NCBI RefSeq assembly: GCF_003838195.1
Contig: NZ_RCBY01000032.1
Coordinates: 1 to 49,058, forward strand
Reading direction: 5' to 3'
Length of the DNA: 49,058 bases
Origin: Okeania hirsuta
GTDB lineage: Bacteria; Cyanobacteriota; Cyanobacteriia; Cyanobacteriales; Microcoleaceae
Below the pieces are notes generated by a model. That model did not search any database. It had not been told where the DNA came from and worked only from the letters and a program-made list of their open reading frames with translations. The position numbers were made by a program, and so were the translations under genes. The first letter of the stretch is position 1. Each line of letters starts with the position of its first letter. This document shows, piece after piece, positions 26,543 to 34,744 of the stretch.

Positions 26543-26653
26543 CACTACTAAGAATAATTATTATTCTCATAAAAACCGTCAAATTTAGGCAGAGTGGATA
26601 TCCTTTAAATCCTGATCATACAATAGTTTTGAAGGGCTTGTCACCCCGTGAGC
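26541..26653 (+). repeat. 113-bp direct repeat, right copy
   Basis: Same sequence as 86-198 with 5 differences, same orientation, about 26.5 kb away. It marks the right side of the PKS-NRPS region. Confidence 0.85.
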
Positions 26654-27182
26654 GATGCGATACTTATTTCTGAAATTTGTTGGTAGTTAAATTTTCTTGG
26701 CTGAGGGTAAAGCTGATTTTTCTGGATTTTTTTCTACTATATATGAGCGCACCTTTTCCATTATGCTTATCATATCTTGTCAAGTATTGTATGTCAAGGT
26801 AGAGCTTCCGTTTTTTAAGATTTTTTTGATAAGGCTTTTAAGCAATGTGCCCATTAAAAAATAAACTTAGTTGCTGAGAAGTGGTAATTATTTTCGACTA
26901 GCTAATAGAAGGCAATAAAATTGGTTGGCCTCCTCATATTTATTAGTTAAAACTAGGGCAAAAAGATTCAAGATAACCAGAGGATAAAAAAACAGTCTTA
27001 TTCTTTTTTTCTTCATTCCGTCTAATATGTATTCAAAATCCCTGCCGTGGCTTCCTTCTTTCTGCCAATATACTATTGACATTCTGGAAGATAATATTTA
27101 AAATGCAAAAGATTCAAAACTTGTATATTTGCTAATTATCTGCTAATTCTGACTCTATCTAAATTAAAATTAATTATAAATT

Positions 27183-28301
27183 ATGAGAATATATCTATAT
27201 ATTCTATCAGGAATTACATCAGCATTAATCGGCTGGAGTATAGGGCAATTTATCCTCAGCGATTTAGGCTGGTTACAAAAGTTTCCTGAATTAACATTAT
27301 TTCCTTGCGTGGCAATTTCTCTAGCAGTTGGCATAGTTGCAACAGATATATTTTTAAGCAATCCCACTCGATTTAAACGCAACTTCAACAGAGGTTTAAT
27401 ACCCCTAAGTATTGCTGGGGGATTAGGATTATTAATTGGTATTGCTTCTGGGGGATTAGTACAAATATTGCTCAATCCACAACTACGAGATAAAGTTATA
27501 ACTGTACCCGATAAATTTGTCAGAATAGTCGGGTGGATTTTAATTGGTGGAGCAGTGGGTTTAGCTGAAGGATTGACTTGGCGCTGGCGTAGTATAGAAG
27601 CAGGAGATAAACGGCGTTTTTTGCAGCGACTTACCATTAGTTTAACTACCAGTATTTTGACTGCTTTAGTTGCAGCAATTATCTTTGAATGGATACGACA
27701 AAAAATGGATGGAATGCCCACAGCATTACAAGCTTGGGAAGACACAATAGGTTTTTCTTTATTAGGGAGTTTATTAGGTTTCGTCTTGAGTTTTTCTACC
27801 TCTCCTAGTCATCTAGTTGCCCTCAGAGCTGGAGCTGGTTTTGAATATATTGAAAATGTCAATTTTAATCAGTCTGAAACACCAGGGAATTATCCCCATA
27901 TTCAGAAAGAATTATCATCCAGAATTAAATTTGTGAGTAATGATTTGACCGATAAAATTGAGGAAGGATTATCAATTCAATTACCTGCAAGAGGTAAAAT
28001 TAAAATTGGTTCAGCTCAGTTGAAAATTATGGGCAGTCAACAATTTGGTGTAGATATTTGTATCCCTGGTTTGCCACTGCATATTGCTGACTTAGACTTA
28101 GCATCTAGCCAAACAATTTTAGTACCTAATCTCAAATTTTTTAATAGAATAGAATATCAAGGCGATCGCTTGAAGGAAAGTACGCCAATCAAACTTAAAC
28201 ATAACGATTTAATTGCATTTTATGCCGAAAATGAGGGCTATAATGGTAAAAAATTATTCAGATTTGTCTACTATAATCGCTTCTTGGACCCGCAAGGTTA
28301 G
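27183..28301 (+). CDS. multi-pass membrane protein with FHA-like C-terminus
   Basis: 372 residues. About six hydrophobic segments fill residues 3-210 (near 5-23, 37-58, 73-97, 112-132, 150-170 and 188-206), with a cytoplasmic-looking tail of about 160 residues. The tail (GKIKIGSAQLKIMG, then VDICIPGLPLHIADL and LKHNDLIAFYAENEG) resembles a degenerate FHA beta-sandwich: a glycine turn, a D-I-x-I-P segment, a His, and an L-x-x-N-D-x-I strand. The canonical Arg and Ser of phospho-Thr binding are not clear. It overlaps the next gene, a VWA protein, by about 60 bp, which argues for coupled translation and a joint membrane complex. I do not recognise a named family. ATG at 27183 is the first Met of the frame. 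Confidence 0.8.
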   Translation: MRIYLYILSGITSALIGWSIGQFILSDLGWLQKFPELTLFPCVAISLAVGIVATDIFLSNPTRFKRNFNRGLIPLSIAGGLGLLIGIASGGLVQILLNPQLRDKVITVPDKFVRIVGWILIGGAVGLAEGLTWRWRSIEAGDKRRFLQRLTISLTTSILTALVAAIIFEWIRQKMDGMPTALQAWEDTIGFSLLGSLLGFVLSFSTSPSHLVALRAGAGFEYIENVNFNQSETPGNYPHIQKELSSRIKFVSNDLTDKIEEGLSIQLPARGKIKIGSAQLKIMGSQQFGVDICIPGLPLHIADLDLASSQTILVPNLKFFNRIEYQGDRLKESTPIKLKHNDLIAFYAENEGYNGKKLFRFVYYNRFLDPQG

Positions 28302-29619
28302 TTTATCTTTGTTAATAGTAATTTCCTGCATTAATCCTAGCTTTGCTCAAGTAAAAAATGTAGAAATTATCGAAGCTATTCCTGAACGTAATGAAAGTAA
28401 AGTTACCCTGCGAATCAAAGCCTATGACCAAAACAATAAACCAGTAAGAGATCTACAAAAAGAGAATTTTAATTTAACAGTTTGCCCACCTAAAACAGAG
28501 CCAAAAACTGGAGAATGTCAAACTTTAAATCCAATAGATATTAATTGGAAAATTCCCCTACCCGAAGAATTACCTCCTGCTTGGGTAATTGTTTTATTAG
28601 ATTTTAGTGGCAGTATGAAGCAATTAGATAGTAGTGGGGAAAAAACCAAATTAGAAGGGGCGATCGCTGCAATTAGAAAATTTAATCAAGATTTAGCTGA
28701 CAAGGGAGAAAATACCAAAATTTCTATTGTACCTTTTGGCAAAGGAGGTAAAAATTGTCCGGGAAATCAAGTGACGAAAAAAGAACTAGATAATTTTGTT
28801 TTAGCAGGCAATAAAAAGGTTGAACAATCTCTCAAAAAAATAGAAAGTCAACTGGATAATCTTTGTGCAGCTACAGATATTTATGAACCTTTGCGTCAGG
28901 CAGTACAATTTTTTGGTAATTCCGAAGATACTCGTTTTAACCCACGCCCAAATTCTAATTTATCTCAACCAAGACGTTCGATAATTTTACTTTCTGATGG
29001 CTATCATAGTATTTATGGAAATAGAGAAAATGAACCAGAGTTAGAAGCACAAGACTTTGAAAAACTTGTGTTTATGTTGAAAAGTTATCCTAATATTACT
29101 GTGCATACTTTGGGTTATGGTTTGACTCCCCAACAGTTGCAGCAAAAATATGATTTAGAGGAACTTCCTACTATTAGAGATATTAGTGTAAGAGGAGGAA
29201 AAAAAAGTAATAATTATTCAGAATTAACGGAACTTGCTGCTGAAGAATTTGTTGACCAAAAACGACTACAACAAATAGCGGGAGTAACTAATGGTATTGC
29301 TGAATTTTCTGGTAATGCTGAGGATATTTCTAGTAGTTTAACTGAATTTTTAGAGGCTTTATTTGATGAGTATCAAATCAACTATATTCAGCCAATAAAT
29401 GCCGACCGTGGTTCGTTACATAATGTGCAAGTTAGTCTCAATTTACCCAATATTTCAGTAGACTCAGAACAACAACCTTATGTATTTCCTTGGGTGTCGC
29501 GCTCCCTACCTTTTTTGACCAGATTTATCATTTTCTTATTTACTTTAGCAGTATTATTAGGGGGTGGTGTAATACCATTTTTATTGTGGGCAAAATCAAT
29601 TAAGCGAGAGTATCAATAA
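28243..29619 (+). CDS. secreted, membrane-anchored VWA-domain protein
   Basis: About 458 residues from the ATG at 28243 (the frame is open from 28213, but the signal peptide VSLSLLIVISCINPSFAQ and GAGG upstream fit 28243 better). A VWA domain begins near residue 112; the MIDAS motif DFSGSM starts at Asp120, and a second Asp lies in ILLSDGYHS, so a metal ion should bind. A single C-terminal helix (FIIFLFTLAVLLGGG) with a basic tail anchors it, leaving the VWA domain outside the cytoplasm. It overlaps the FHA-like membrane protein upstream. VWA/FHA-type pairs occur in signalling and secretion complexes; the exact job is unknown. Confidence 0.85.
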   Translation: MVKNYSDLSTIIASWTRKVSLSLLIVISCINPSFAQVKNVEIIEAIPERNESKVTLRIKAYDQNNKPVRDLQKENFNLTVCPPKTEPKTGECQTLNPIDINWKIPLPEELPPAWVIVLLDFSGSMKQLDSSGEKTKLEGAIAAIRKFNQDLADKGENTKISIVPFGKGGKNCPGNQVTKKELDNFVLAGNKKVEQSLKKIESQLDNLCAATDIYEPLRQAVQFFGNSEDTRFNPRPNSNLSQPRRSIILLSDGYHSIYGNRENEPELEAQDFEKLVFMLKSYPNITVHTLGYGLTPQQLQQKYDLEELPTIRDISVRGGKKSNNYSELTELAAEEFVDQKRLQQIAGVTNGIAEFSGNAEDISSSLTEFLEALFDEYQINYIQPINADRGSLHNVQVSLNLPNISVDSEQQPYVFPWVSRSLPFLTRFIIFLFTLAVLLGGGVIPFLLWAKSIKREYQ

Positions 29620-29623
29620 AAGG

Positions 29624-29820
29624 TAAGCATTTCCTGCGGAATGCTGCGCAAACAGCTATTAGCGGTCAGCTATCAGCTTTTAGAGCTAGGGTTTAATCTG
29701 GCTGACTGGTGACTCTTAACCGCTTCTTTAAGTGATAATTTGAAGCACAGCAACGACAAGTTTAAGTTTTGAACTCATAGAATTCAAGCTAATAGCTGAG
29801 AGCTGACAGCTAAATGCTTA
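29624..29820. mobile_element. MITE-like element, copy 1
   Basis: 197 bp bounded by TAAGCATT and AATGCTTA, with inner parts that also pair (AGCTATTAGCGGTCAGCTAT against AGCTAATAGCTGAGAGCTGA read on the other strand). It starts TAAGCATTTCCTGCGGAATG, nearly the same as the element at 42029-42247. No ORF. It fills the gap between the VWA and TPR genes. Confidence 0.75.
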
Positions 29821-29845
29821 TAATAAAAGTATAAGTTGAGTAATT

Positions 29846-31831
29846 ATGAATATACAAATTAAATTGAAAGAGAAGCTAGAAATTGGGGAACAACTTATAA
29901 ATCTAGGGAAGATATCGGAAGCAATAGAGCAATATTCTTTAGCTCTAGAATTACAACCAAACTGTACCGATGCTCTTATAGCATTAGCAAATATTTACGA
30001 GAAAAATCAAGAACTAGATAAAGCTATTAACTACCAAGAGCAGGTGGTAAAATTAATGCCAAAAAATAGTGATGCCAAAGTCAAATTAGGATCATTAATG
30101 TTAGCTGTGGGAAAAGCGGAAGAAGCCATATATTATTATCAGCAAGTCATAGCCATCAACCCAGAGCAACCAGCAGAAATATATTCTCAATTAGGGTCTG
30201 CTTTAAACAAAATTGGGAAAGCAAAAGAGTCAATAGTAGCTTACCAAAAAGCTTTAAATATCTCTGAAAAAAAACTTTCATATTTCCGAAAACAGCTAAG
30301 GAAAAAAGAAGAGCAAAAAGTTGTAGGAAATGTTGAAACAACAGGAAAACTAGCTCAGAAGTTAATGCAGGAAGGAAATATTACTGAGGCGATAGAAACA
30401 TATCAACAAGCTTTAATTATTCCTGGAGAAAAACCTGCATGGATTTATCGGGAACTTGCAGATGCTTACCAGAAAAATGCGCAGGGAGAAAAAATAGAAA
30501 CACTATACCGGGAAGCTATTTCAGTAAATATCCAAGAACCTTATTTTTACTTAAAATTAGCACAAATATATTCTCAACAAAATCGGTTAGAGGAAGCAAC
30601 TTATGAATATGAACAGGTACTTTTTTTGAATCCCAATCATCTTGCAGCACTTAATCAATTAGGGGGGATAAAAAAGAAAATGCAAAAATATCAGGAGGCA
30701 GAAACTTACTATCAACGACTAGCTAAACTTAATCCCAAAAATCCTGGAGTTAGACTAGAATTAGGAGATGTTTTAACTAAGCAAAAAAAATGGGAAGAGG
30801 CAACAAAAGCTTATCATCAGGTAATAGATTTGAAACATAAACTTTCAGAAGCTTATCTAGGTTTAGCAAATGTTCTTATGCTCAAGGGAGACTCTTTACA
30901 ACAACAGGAAAAATCTTCAGAGGCGATCGCTTCATATAACCAAGCATTGGATATTCCTACCAATATTCACATAGAAAAACAAATACATTCTAAGTTGATG
31001 TCAATTTATCTCAAGCAAGGAAAACTAGAAGAAGCAGAATTAAGTTACCAGAAATCAATTATTAATAGATACTTAATTAATCACAAGTTAAAAATTATCT
31101 ATTGCCCCATTCCCAAAAATGCTTGTACTATGTTCAATACTATAATGGTTGAACACAGTGATTATGCTCAACAATACAAAGAGTCTTCTCAAGATATTCA
31201 TGAATATATTGGCAGACTAGAGGTAGAAATGAGACTTACTGATCCATCCTATATGCAAAATCCAGACTACTTTAAATTCGTTATTTTGAGAAACCCTTTT
31301 AAAAGATTAGTGAGTGCTTATTTAAACTTAATTGTTAAAAGAGCAAAACCAATAAGTTTTGCCTATAAGCTAGTTATGGATGTATATAGAGATTTAGGGA
31401 TGGAGCCTGATATTTATAAGTCTATTACTTTTAGTCAGTTTATTAATTATCTAGCCAACACAGATAATGATCGTTTAAATGCACACTGGCGTCCACAATA
31501 CACATTTTTGTGCTTAGGGCGATTTCAGTTTGACTATATTGGACAGTTTGAAAATCTCAATCGAGTAAAAAAAGACTTAAATCAAAAATCTCAACTGAAA
31601 ATCCCGGAAAATATCTTTGAATATAAAAGAACTAATTATAGTAATTATAAATTTGAAAATAAGTTACATAAAAAACATCCCGATGAGTTAAGAAAACTGA
31701 TTAAAAAGGTAGGTGGATTTCCTAAGTATGAGGTTTTCTATACACCGGAACTAGAAGTAATGGTAAGGGAAAAATATGCGGAAGATATAAAAATATATGA
31801 GCGTGAATTTAACCAGGTAGTGGAATTTTAG
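29846..31831 (+). CDS. TPR-repeat protein fused to a family 2 sulfotransferase
   Basis: 661 residues. Residues 1-400 are about ten TPR-like repeats (LGKISEAIEQYSLALELQPN and similar), a protein-interaction superhelix. Residues 415-650 are a sulfotransferase: IPKNACTMFNTIM is the 5'-phosphosulfate loop and RNPFKRLVSAYLN the 3'-phosphate loop of PAPS-dependent carbohydrate sulfotransferases (Sulfotransfer_2 type). The enzyme should move sulfate from PAPS to a glycan or protein target, with the TPR part choosing the target. No signal peptide or membrane helix is seen, so it acts in the cytoplasm. Such TPR-sulfotransferase fusions are common in filamentous cyanobacteria. ATG at 29846; the spacer before it is the MITE-like element. 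Confidence 0.9.
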   Translation: MNIQIKLKEKLEIGEQLINLGKISEAIEQYSLALELQPNCTDALIALANIYEKNQELDKAINYQEQVVKLMPKNSDAKVKLGSLMLAVGKAEEAIYYYQQVIAINPEQPAEIYSQLGSALNKIGKAKESIVAYQKALNISEKKLSYFRKQLRKKEEQKVVGNVETTGKLAQKLMQEGNITEAIETYQQALIIPGEKPAWIYRELADAYQKNAQGEKIETLYREAISVNIQEPYFYLKLAQIYSQQNRLEEATYEYEQVLFLNPNHLAALNQLGGIKKKMQKYQEAETYYQRLAKLNPKNPGVRLELGDVLTKQKKWEEATKAYHQVIDLKHKLSEAYLGLANVLMLKGDSLQQQEKSSEAIASYNQALDIPTNIHIEKQIHSKLMSIYLKQGKLEEAELSYQKSIINRYLINHKLKIIYCPIPKNACTMFNTIMVEHSDYAQQYKESSQDIHEYIGRLEVEMRLTDPSYMQNPDYFKFVILRNPFKRLVSAYLNLIVKRAKPISFAYKLVMDVYRDLGMEPDIYKSITFSQFINYLANTDNDRLNAHWRPQYTFLCLGRFQFDYIGQFENLNRVKKDLNQKSQLKIPENIFEYKRTNYSNYKFENKLHKKHPDELRKLIKKVGGFPKYEVFYTPELEVMVREKYAEDIKIYEREFNQVVEF

Positions 31832-31970
31832 TCAGGGTAAAACTAGCTCATTAATAGATATCTCCGAGGGGGAAAGTATTCATAGTCATAAAAAAAGTTC
31901 CCAGAGAATTTTTCGGAGTGATATAGGTGATAGTAGTTTTCAAAATTGTAATTTTTCAGATTATTTAAAG

Positions 31971-32207
31971 TTGAATTATTACCCGGAAGATATATTAAAT
32001 TATTTTGGTTATCAATTAATAGATGAAAACCTAGAAAGAGGCTTTAAGCAATTGGCGGTTGAGTTAATTGCTCTCGATAAAGGAATAGGAATAGAAGCAG
32101 AAGAAGCAGAACAAAATTTATTATATGGAGCTGTTTATATCGGAAATATTTTGCAATTTGCGCTGTTGAAACCACAAGAAAAGCAAGTTAAGCAAGACCT
32201 AAGCTGA
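31971..32207 (+). CDS. small ORF of unknown function, start uncertain
   Basis: 78 residues from a TTG codon (reads YYPEDILNYFGYQLIDEN, then GFKQLAVELIALDKG). The composition is protein-like and acidic. The frame stays open upstream, without ATG, right through the end of the TPR-sulfotransferase gene, encoding DISEGESIHSHKKSSQRIF, so it may be the tail of a longer gene that lost its start or whose start is non-ATG. No family recognised. Confidence 0.4.
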   Translation: MNYYPEDILNYFGYQLIDENLERGFKQLAVELIALDKGIGIEAEEAEQNLLYGAVYIGNILQFALLKPQEKQVKQDLS

Positions 32208-32402
32208 TATCGAGTACCTAATGATTTAGAAGACTTAATAACAATTTCAGTAGCAATTATCACTGGAGTTAAAGAAGAGAATGAAGAGTAGATAAATAGA
32301 AAAACAATCACATTACTCTGTGTGATATAATTTATCAGGAAAGGCAAAAGAAAATTCTCATTGTTCCTTCTGCCTTCTGCCCTCTGCCTTCTGCCTTCGT
32401 TT

Positions 32403-33536
32403 ATGAATAGACGATTTTTTCTCCAGTTAATATCGACAACATCAAGCTATATTTTTCTCAATAATTTAGCCAGCTTTGCCACAACTAATCCTCAATTATT
32501 AAATCAAACATCATCTTCTATGTCATCAAATTCCTCGTTTTATATGCCAGATGAAACCGAACCTCATTTGTGTACTTGGATGGCATTTAGCGCAAGTAAA
32601 GATATTTGGGGACGTAAATACTATTCTGGAGTACAAGATAATCTAGCAAACATCGCTAGAGCGATCGCCAAATATGAACCCGTAAAAATGTTAGTTCGTG
32701 AGGCAGACTATGATGTGGCAGCAGCTAAATGTAGCTCTAGTGTAGAGTTGATTGTTTGCCCTATAGATGACCTTTGGATTAGGGATACAGGACCAGTTTT
32801 TGTGGTGAATGAAGCAGGTCAGAAAGCAGCCATTGATTTTAATTTTAATGGTTGGGGAAACAAGCAATATCACAACCGCGATGCTGAGGTAGCTCGCTTT
32901 GTGGCACAAAAATCTGGAGTACCGTTAGTTAATACAAAACTTGTATTTGAAGGAGGTGGTATTGAAGTTGATGGTCGCGGCACAGCGATCGTGACTGAAA
33001 GTTGTATTATCAATAATAATCGCAATCCTGGTTGGAGCAAAATTGATTGCGAAACAGAATTGAAGTCTTTATTGGGGTTGCGTAAAATCATCTGGTTACC
33101 AGGTATCAGAGGTTATGATATTACCGATGGACATACAGATTTTTATGCCCGTTTTGTTCGTCCCAGTGTTGTTGTTGCTGGATACGATCCAGACCCTGAA
33201 TCTTTTGACCATGCTGTTACCAAAAAACATTTAGAAATTTTGCGGTCCTCAACAGATGCGGATGGGAAAAAACTAGAAGTTGTTGTGCTGGAAGCACCGA
33301 AAAGAATACGACCGGGATACGAAAGTGATGACTTTGCAGCAGGATATATTAATTTTTATGTGATTAACGGTGCTGTTATTGCCCCAGAATTTGGCGATCG
33401 TCAGACTGACCGTCGTGCCAAAGAAACTCTAGCAGAACTTTTTCCCAGTCGAGATATTGTACAAATTAATATTGATGAAATTGCGGCAGGAGGGGGAGGA
33501 ATACATTGCACAACTCAGCAAGAACCATTAGTTTAG
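32403..33536 (+). CDS. aguA: agmatine deiminase family protein with Tat signal
   Basis: 377 residues from the ATG at 32403; the frame is open from 32361, but that part is CTGCCTTC simple repeat. Porphyromonas-type peptidylarginine/agmatine deiminase fold: IRDTGPVF, VFEGGGIEVDG, DGHTDFYARF and the catalytic Cys369 in GGIHCTTQQ. The reaction is agmatine + water to N-carbamoylputrescine + ammonia. Unusually, it starts MNRRFFLQLISTTSSYIF, a twin-arginine plus hydrophobic segment, so export to the periplasm or lumen is likely. A polyamine ABC transporter lies 5 kb downstream, which fits a role in polyamine supply. Substrate identity (agmatine or peptidyl-arginine) cannot be settled from sequence alone. 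Confidence 0.88.
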   Translation: MNRRFFLQLISTTSSYIFLNNLASFATTNPQLLNQTSSSMSSNSSFYMPDETEPHLCTWMAFSASKDIWGRKYYSGVQDNLANIARAIAKYEPVKMLVREADYDVAAAKCSSSVELIVCPIDDLWIRDTGPVFVVNEAGQKAAIDFNFNGWGNKQYHNRDAEVARFVAQKSGVPLVNTKLVFEGGGIEVDGRGTAIVTESCIINNNRNPGWSKIDCETELKSLLGLRKIIWLPGIRGYDITDGHTDFYARFVRPSVVVAGYDPDPESFDHAVTKKHLEILRSSTDADGKKLEVVVLEAPKRIRPGYESDDFAAGYINFYVINGAVIAPEFGDRQTDRRAKETLAELFPSRDIVQINIDEIAAGGGGIHCTTQQEPLV

Positions 33537-34179
33537 TTAGGTATCGGTTAAATACTTAGGGTCTGCTGAAAAAATTGGTTGGTGGGGGTAGGACACGGGG
33601 ACACGGGGACGCACCAGACGCGGGGACGGGTCGATTTGTGGGGGAACAGACAACGGTTTCGGCCATTTTATGTGAAGGAATTTTCTTGAATTTCAGCAGA
33701 AAATTTCAGTAAATTGATGCAAATAAGAGCCATAAACTTGGAGATCAACTGAATATAAAAAGCTCCATTACTGTAAGCTTTCCTGACTTTTAGCTTTATT
33801 CAGTAAGTCCTACTTATAGAACCCCTAAGCGTATCTTCATAAATATGCGCGTTTTTTTAGCTAGGAGACAGGAGACAGGAGACAGGAGGTAAGAGGGAAG
33901 AAGGAAGAGGGAAGATGTGGGGAGAAATAATACAAAAAATTCAACACTCCTTCAGATGATTTTTCTTCAAAATTGATGCGCGAAAAGACTTGACTAGCAT
34001 AATTATATAGATATCAAATGGGTTCTATAAATAAATGACTCAGGAGTCATGACTCAGGAGTCAGGAGGAAATAAAGAAGAAGAAATGAAGGAAGAAGGAA
34101 AAAACAAGAGCAGAAAAAGGAGAAAGTTTTTTATCACTAATTATCCGGACGTAATATAAGTATTCAACCGGACATAATG
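33537..34179. other. repeat-rich spacer
   Basis: No gene. It contains GGGGACAC tandem words (33591-33635), AGGAGAC tandem words (33864-33890), AGTCATGACTCAGG words (34037-34065), and one member of a dispersed repeat with AATTATCCGGAC (34121-34157). The words are variants of short tandem repeats common in filamentous cyanobacteria. Confidence 0.7.
34121..34157 (+). repeat. dispersed repeat family, copy 1 of 4
   Basis: AGAAAG, a T-run, ATCACTAATTATCCGGAC and GTAATAT. Other copies: 42898-42936 (plus), 44462-44500 (minus, shortened) and 47914-47955 (plus, diverged). All lie in spacers beside purine-rich simple repeats. Confidence 0.75.
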
Positions 34180-34674
34180 TCACTCTTCTGTTACTACTTC
34201 AGGACGACCCCACAAAGTTGACTCGCAATTCAGTTCGGGGGGAAAATCTCCTGTTTCTACCTGTCCTCGCACATCCTCTACGTTTTTCCAAGCTAATAAC
34301 TCAATATATCGTCGCGCCGCACCCAGGAGATTTCCATCCAAATCATAAGCTTCCAACCAACCATCATCACCGTCGGTAACGACATAAATAATCTCGATCG
34401 CTTCTTCTTCTACTTCCATCCTATAAACTATTACCGATCCCCAGTCTCCCATTTCCACCGTTCCTCTATAAAATTGATAGGCAGCATAAGCGTTTTCAGA
34501 CAACTCTTGGGGGTTAAGTCCGCCATCGTCCCAAATTTGTTCATCAGTCTCTCGATCTTCAATATATTCTGTATAGCGCTTTTGCCAATAATCTAACAAT
34601 TCAGTTGCTATTGCCTGTCGAATTTTAGTTTCGCGGTCTTCAAGAGGCAACCCAGAAGAATTATCAAATGTCAT
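34180..34674 (-). CDS. conserved-looking hypothetical protein
   Basis: 164 residues, acidic, no signal peptide or membrane helix. N-terminal half is helical (RQAIATELLDYWQKRYTEYI); the C-terminal half has strands (SVIVYRMEVEEEAIEIIYVV) and ends VVTEE. No family recognised. It lies 70 bp downstream of the HTH-AAA gene on the same strand and may be co-transcribed with it. ATG at 34674 is the only good start. Confidence 0.7.
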   Translation of the reverse strand: MTFDNSSGLPLEDRETKIRQAIATELLDYWQKRYTEYIEDRETDEQIWDDGGLNPQELSENAYAAYQFYRGTVEMGDWGSVIVYRMEVEEEAIEIIYVVTDGDDGWLEAYDLDGNLLGAARRYIELLAWKNVEDVRGQVETGDFPPELNCESTLWGRPEVVTEE

Positions 34675-34744
34675 AATTACCTTCCTTATTCAAGTTAAAA
34701 AATTAACTAATATTTTCTACTACCTAAACCCCTAAACTTCCCAA

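Larger units (their letters stand above)
25470..27182. other. gene-poor junction between cluster and VWA region
   Basis: About 1.7 kb with no intact gene. It holds the presumed leader/promoter of the PKS operon (25470-25700, AT-rich, no clear hexamers), a hairpin at 25713-25740, a PAS-like remnant (25805-26164), a 13-bp inverted repeat (26490-26542) joined to the right copy of the 113-bp repeat, and AT-rich DNA from 26654 to 27182. A fragment AACAGGACTTACATAAATTT near 26428 resembles the end of the MITE at 37817. Confidence 0.6.

Noticed and set aside
26888-27082. Minus-strand ORF of 64 codons
   Set aside because: No ribosome site, no family, and AT-rich composition like the spacer around it.
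27170-27745. Minus-strand ORF of 191 codons
   Set aside because: Antisense to the membrane protein gene, with shadow-type composition.
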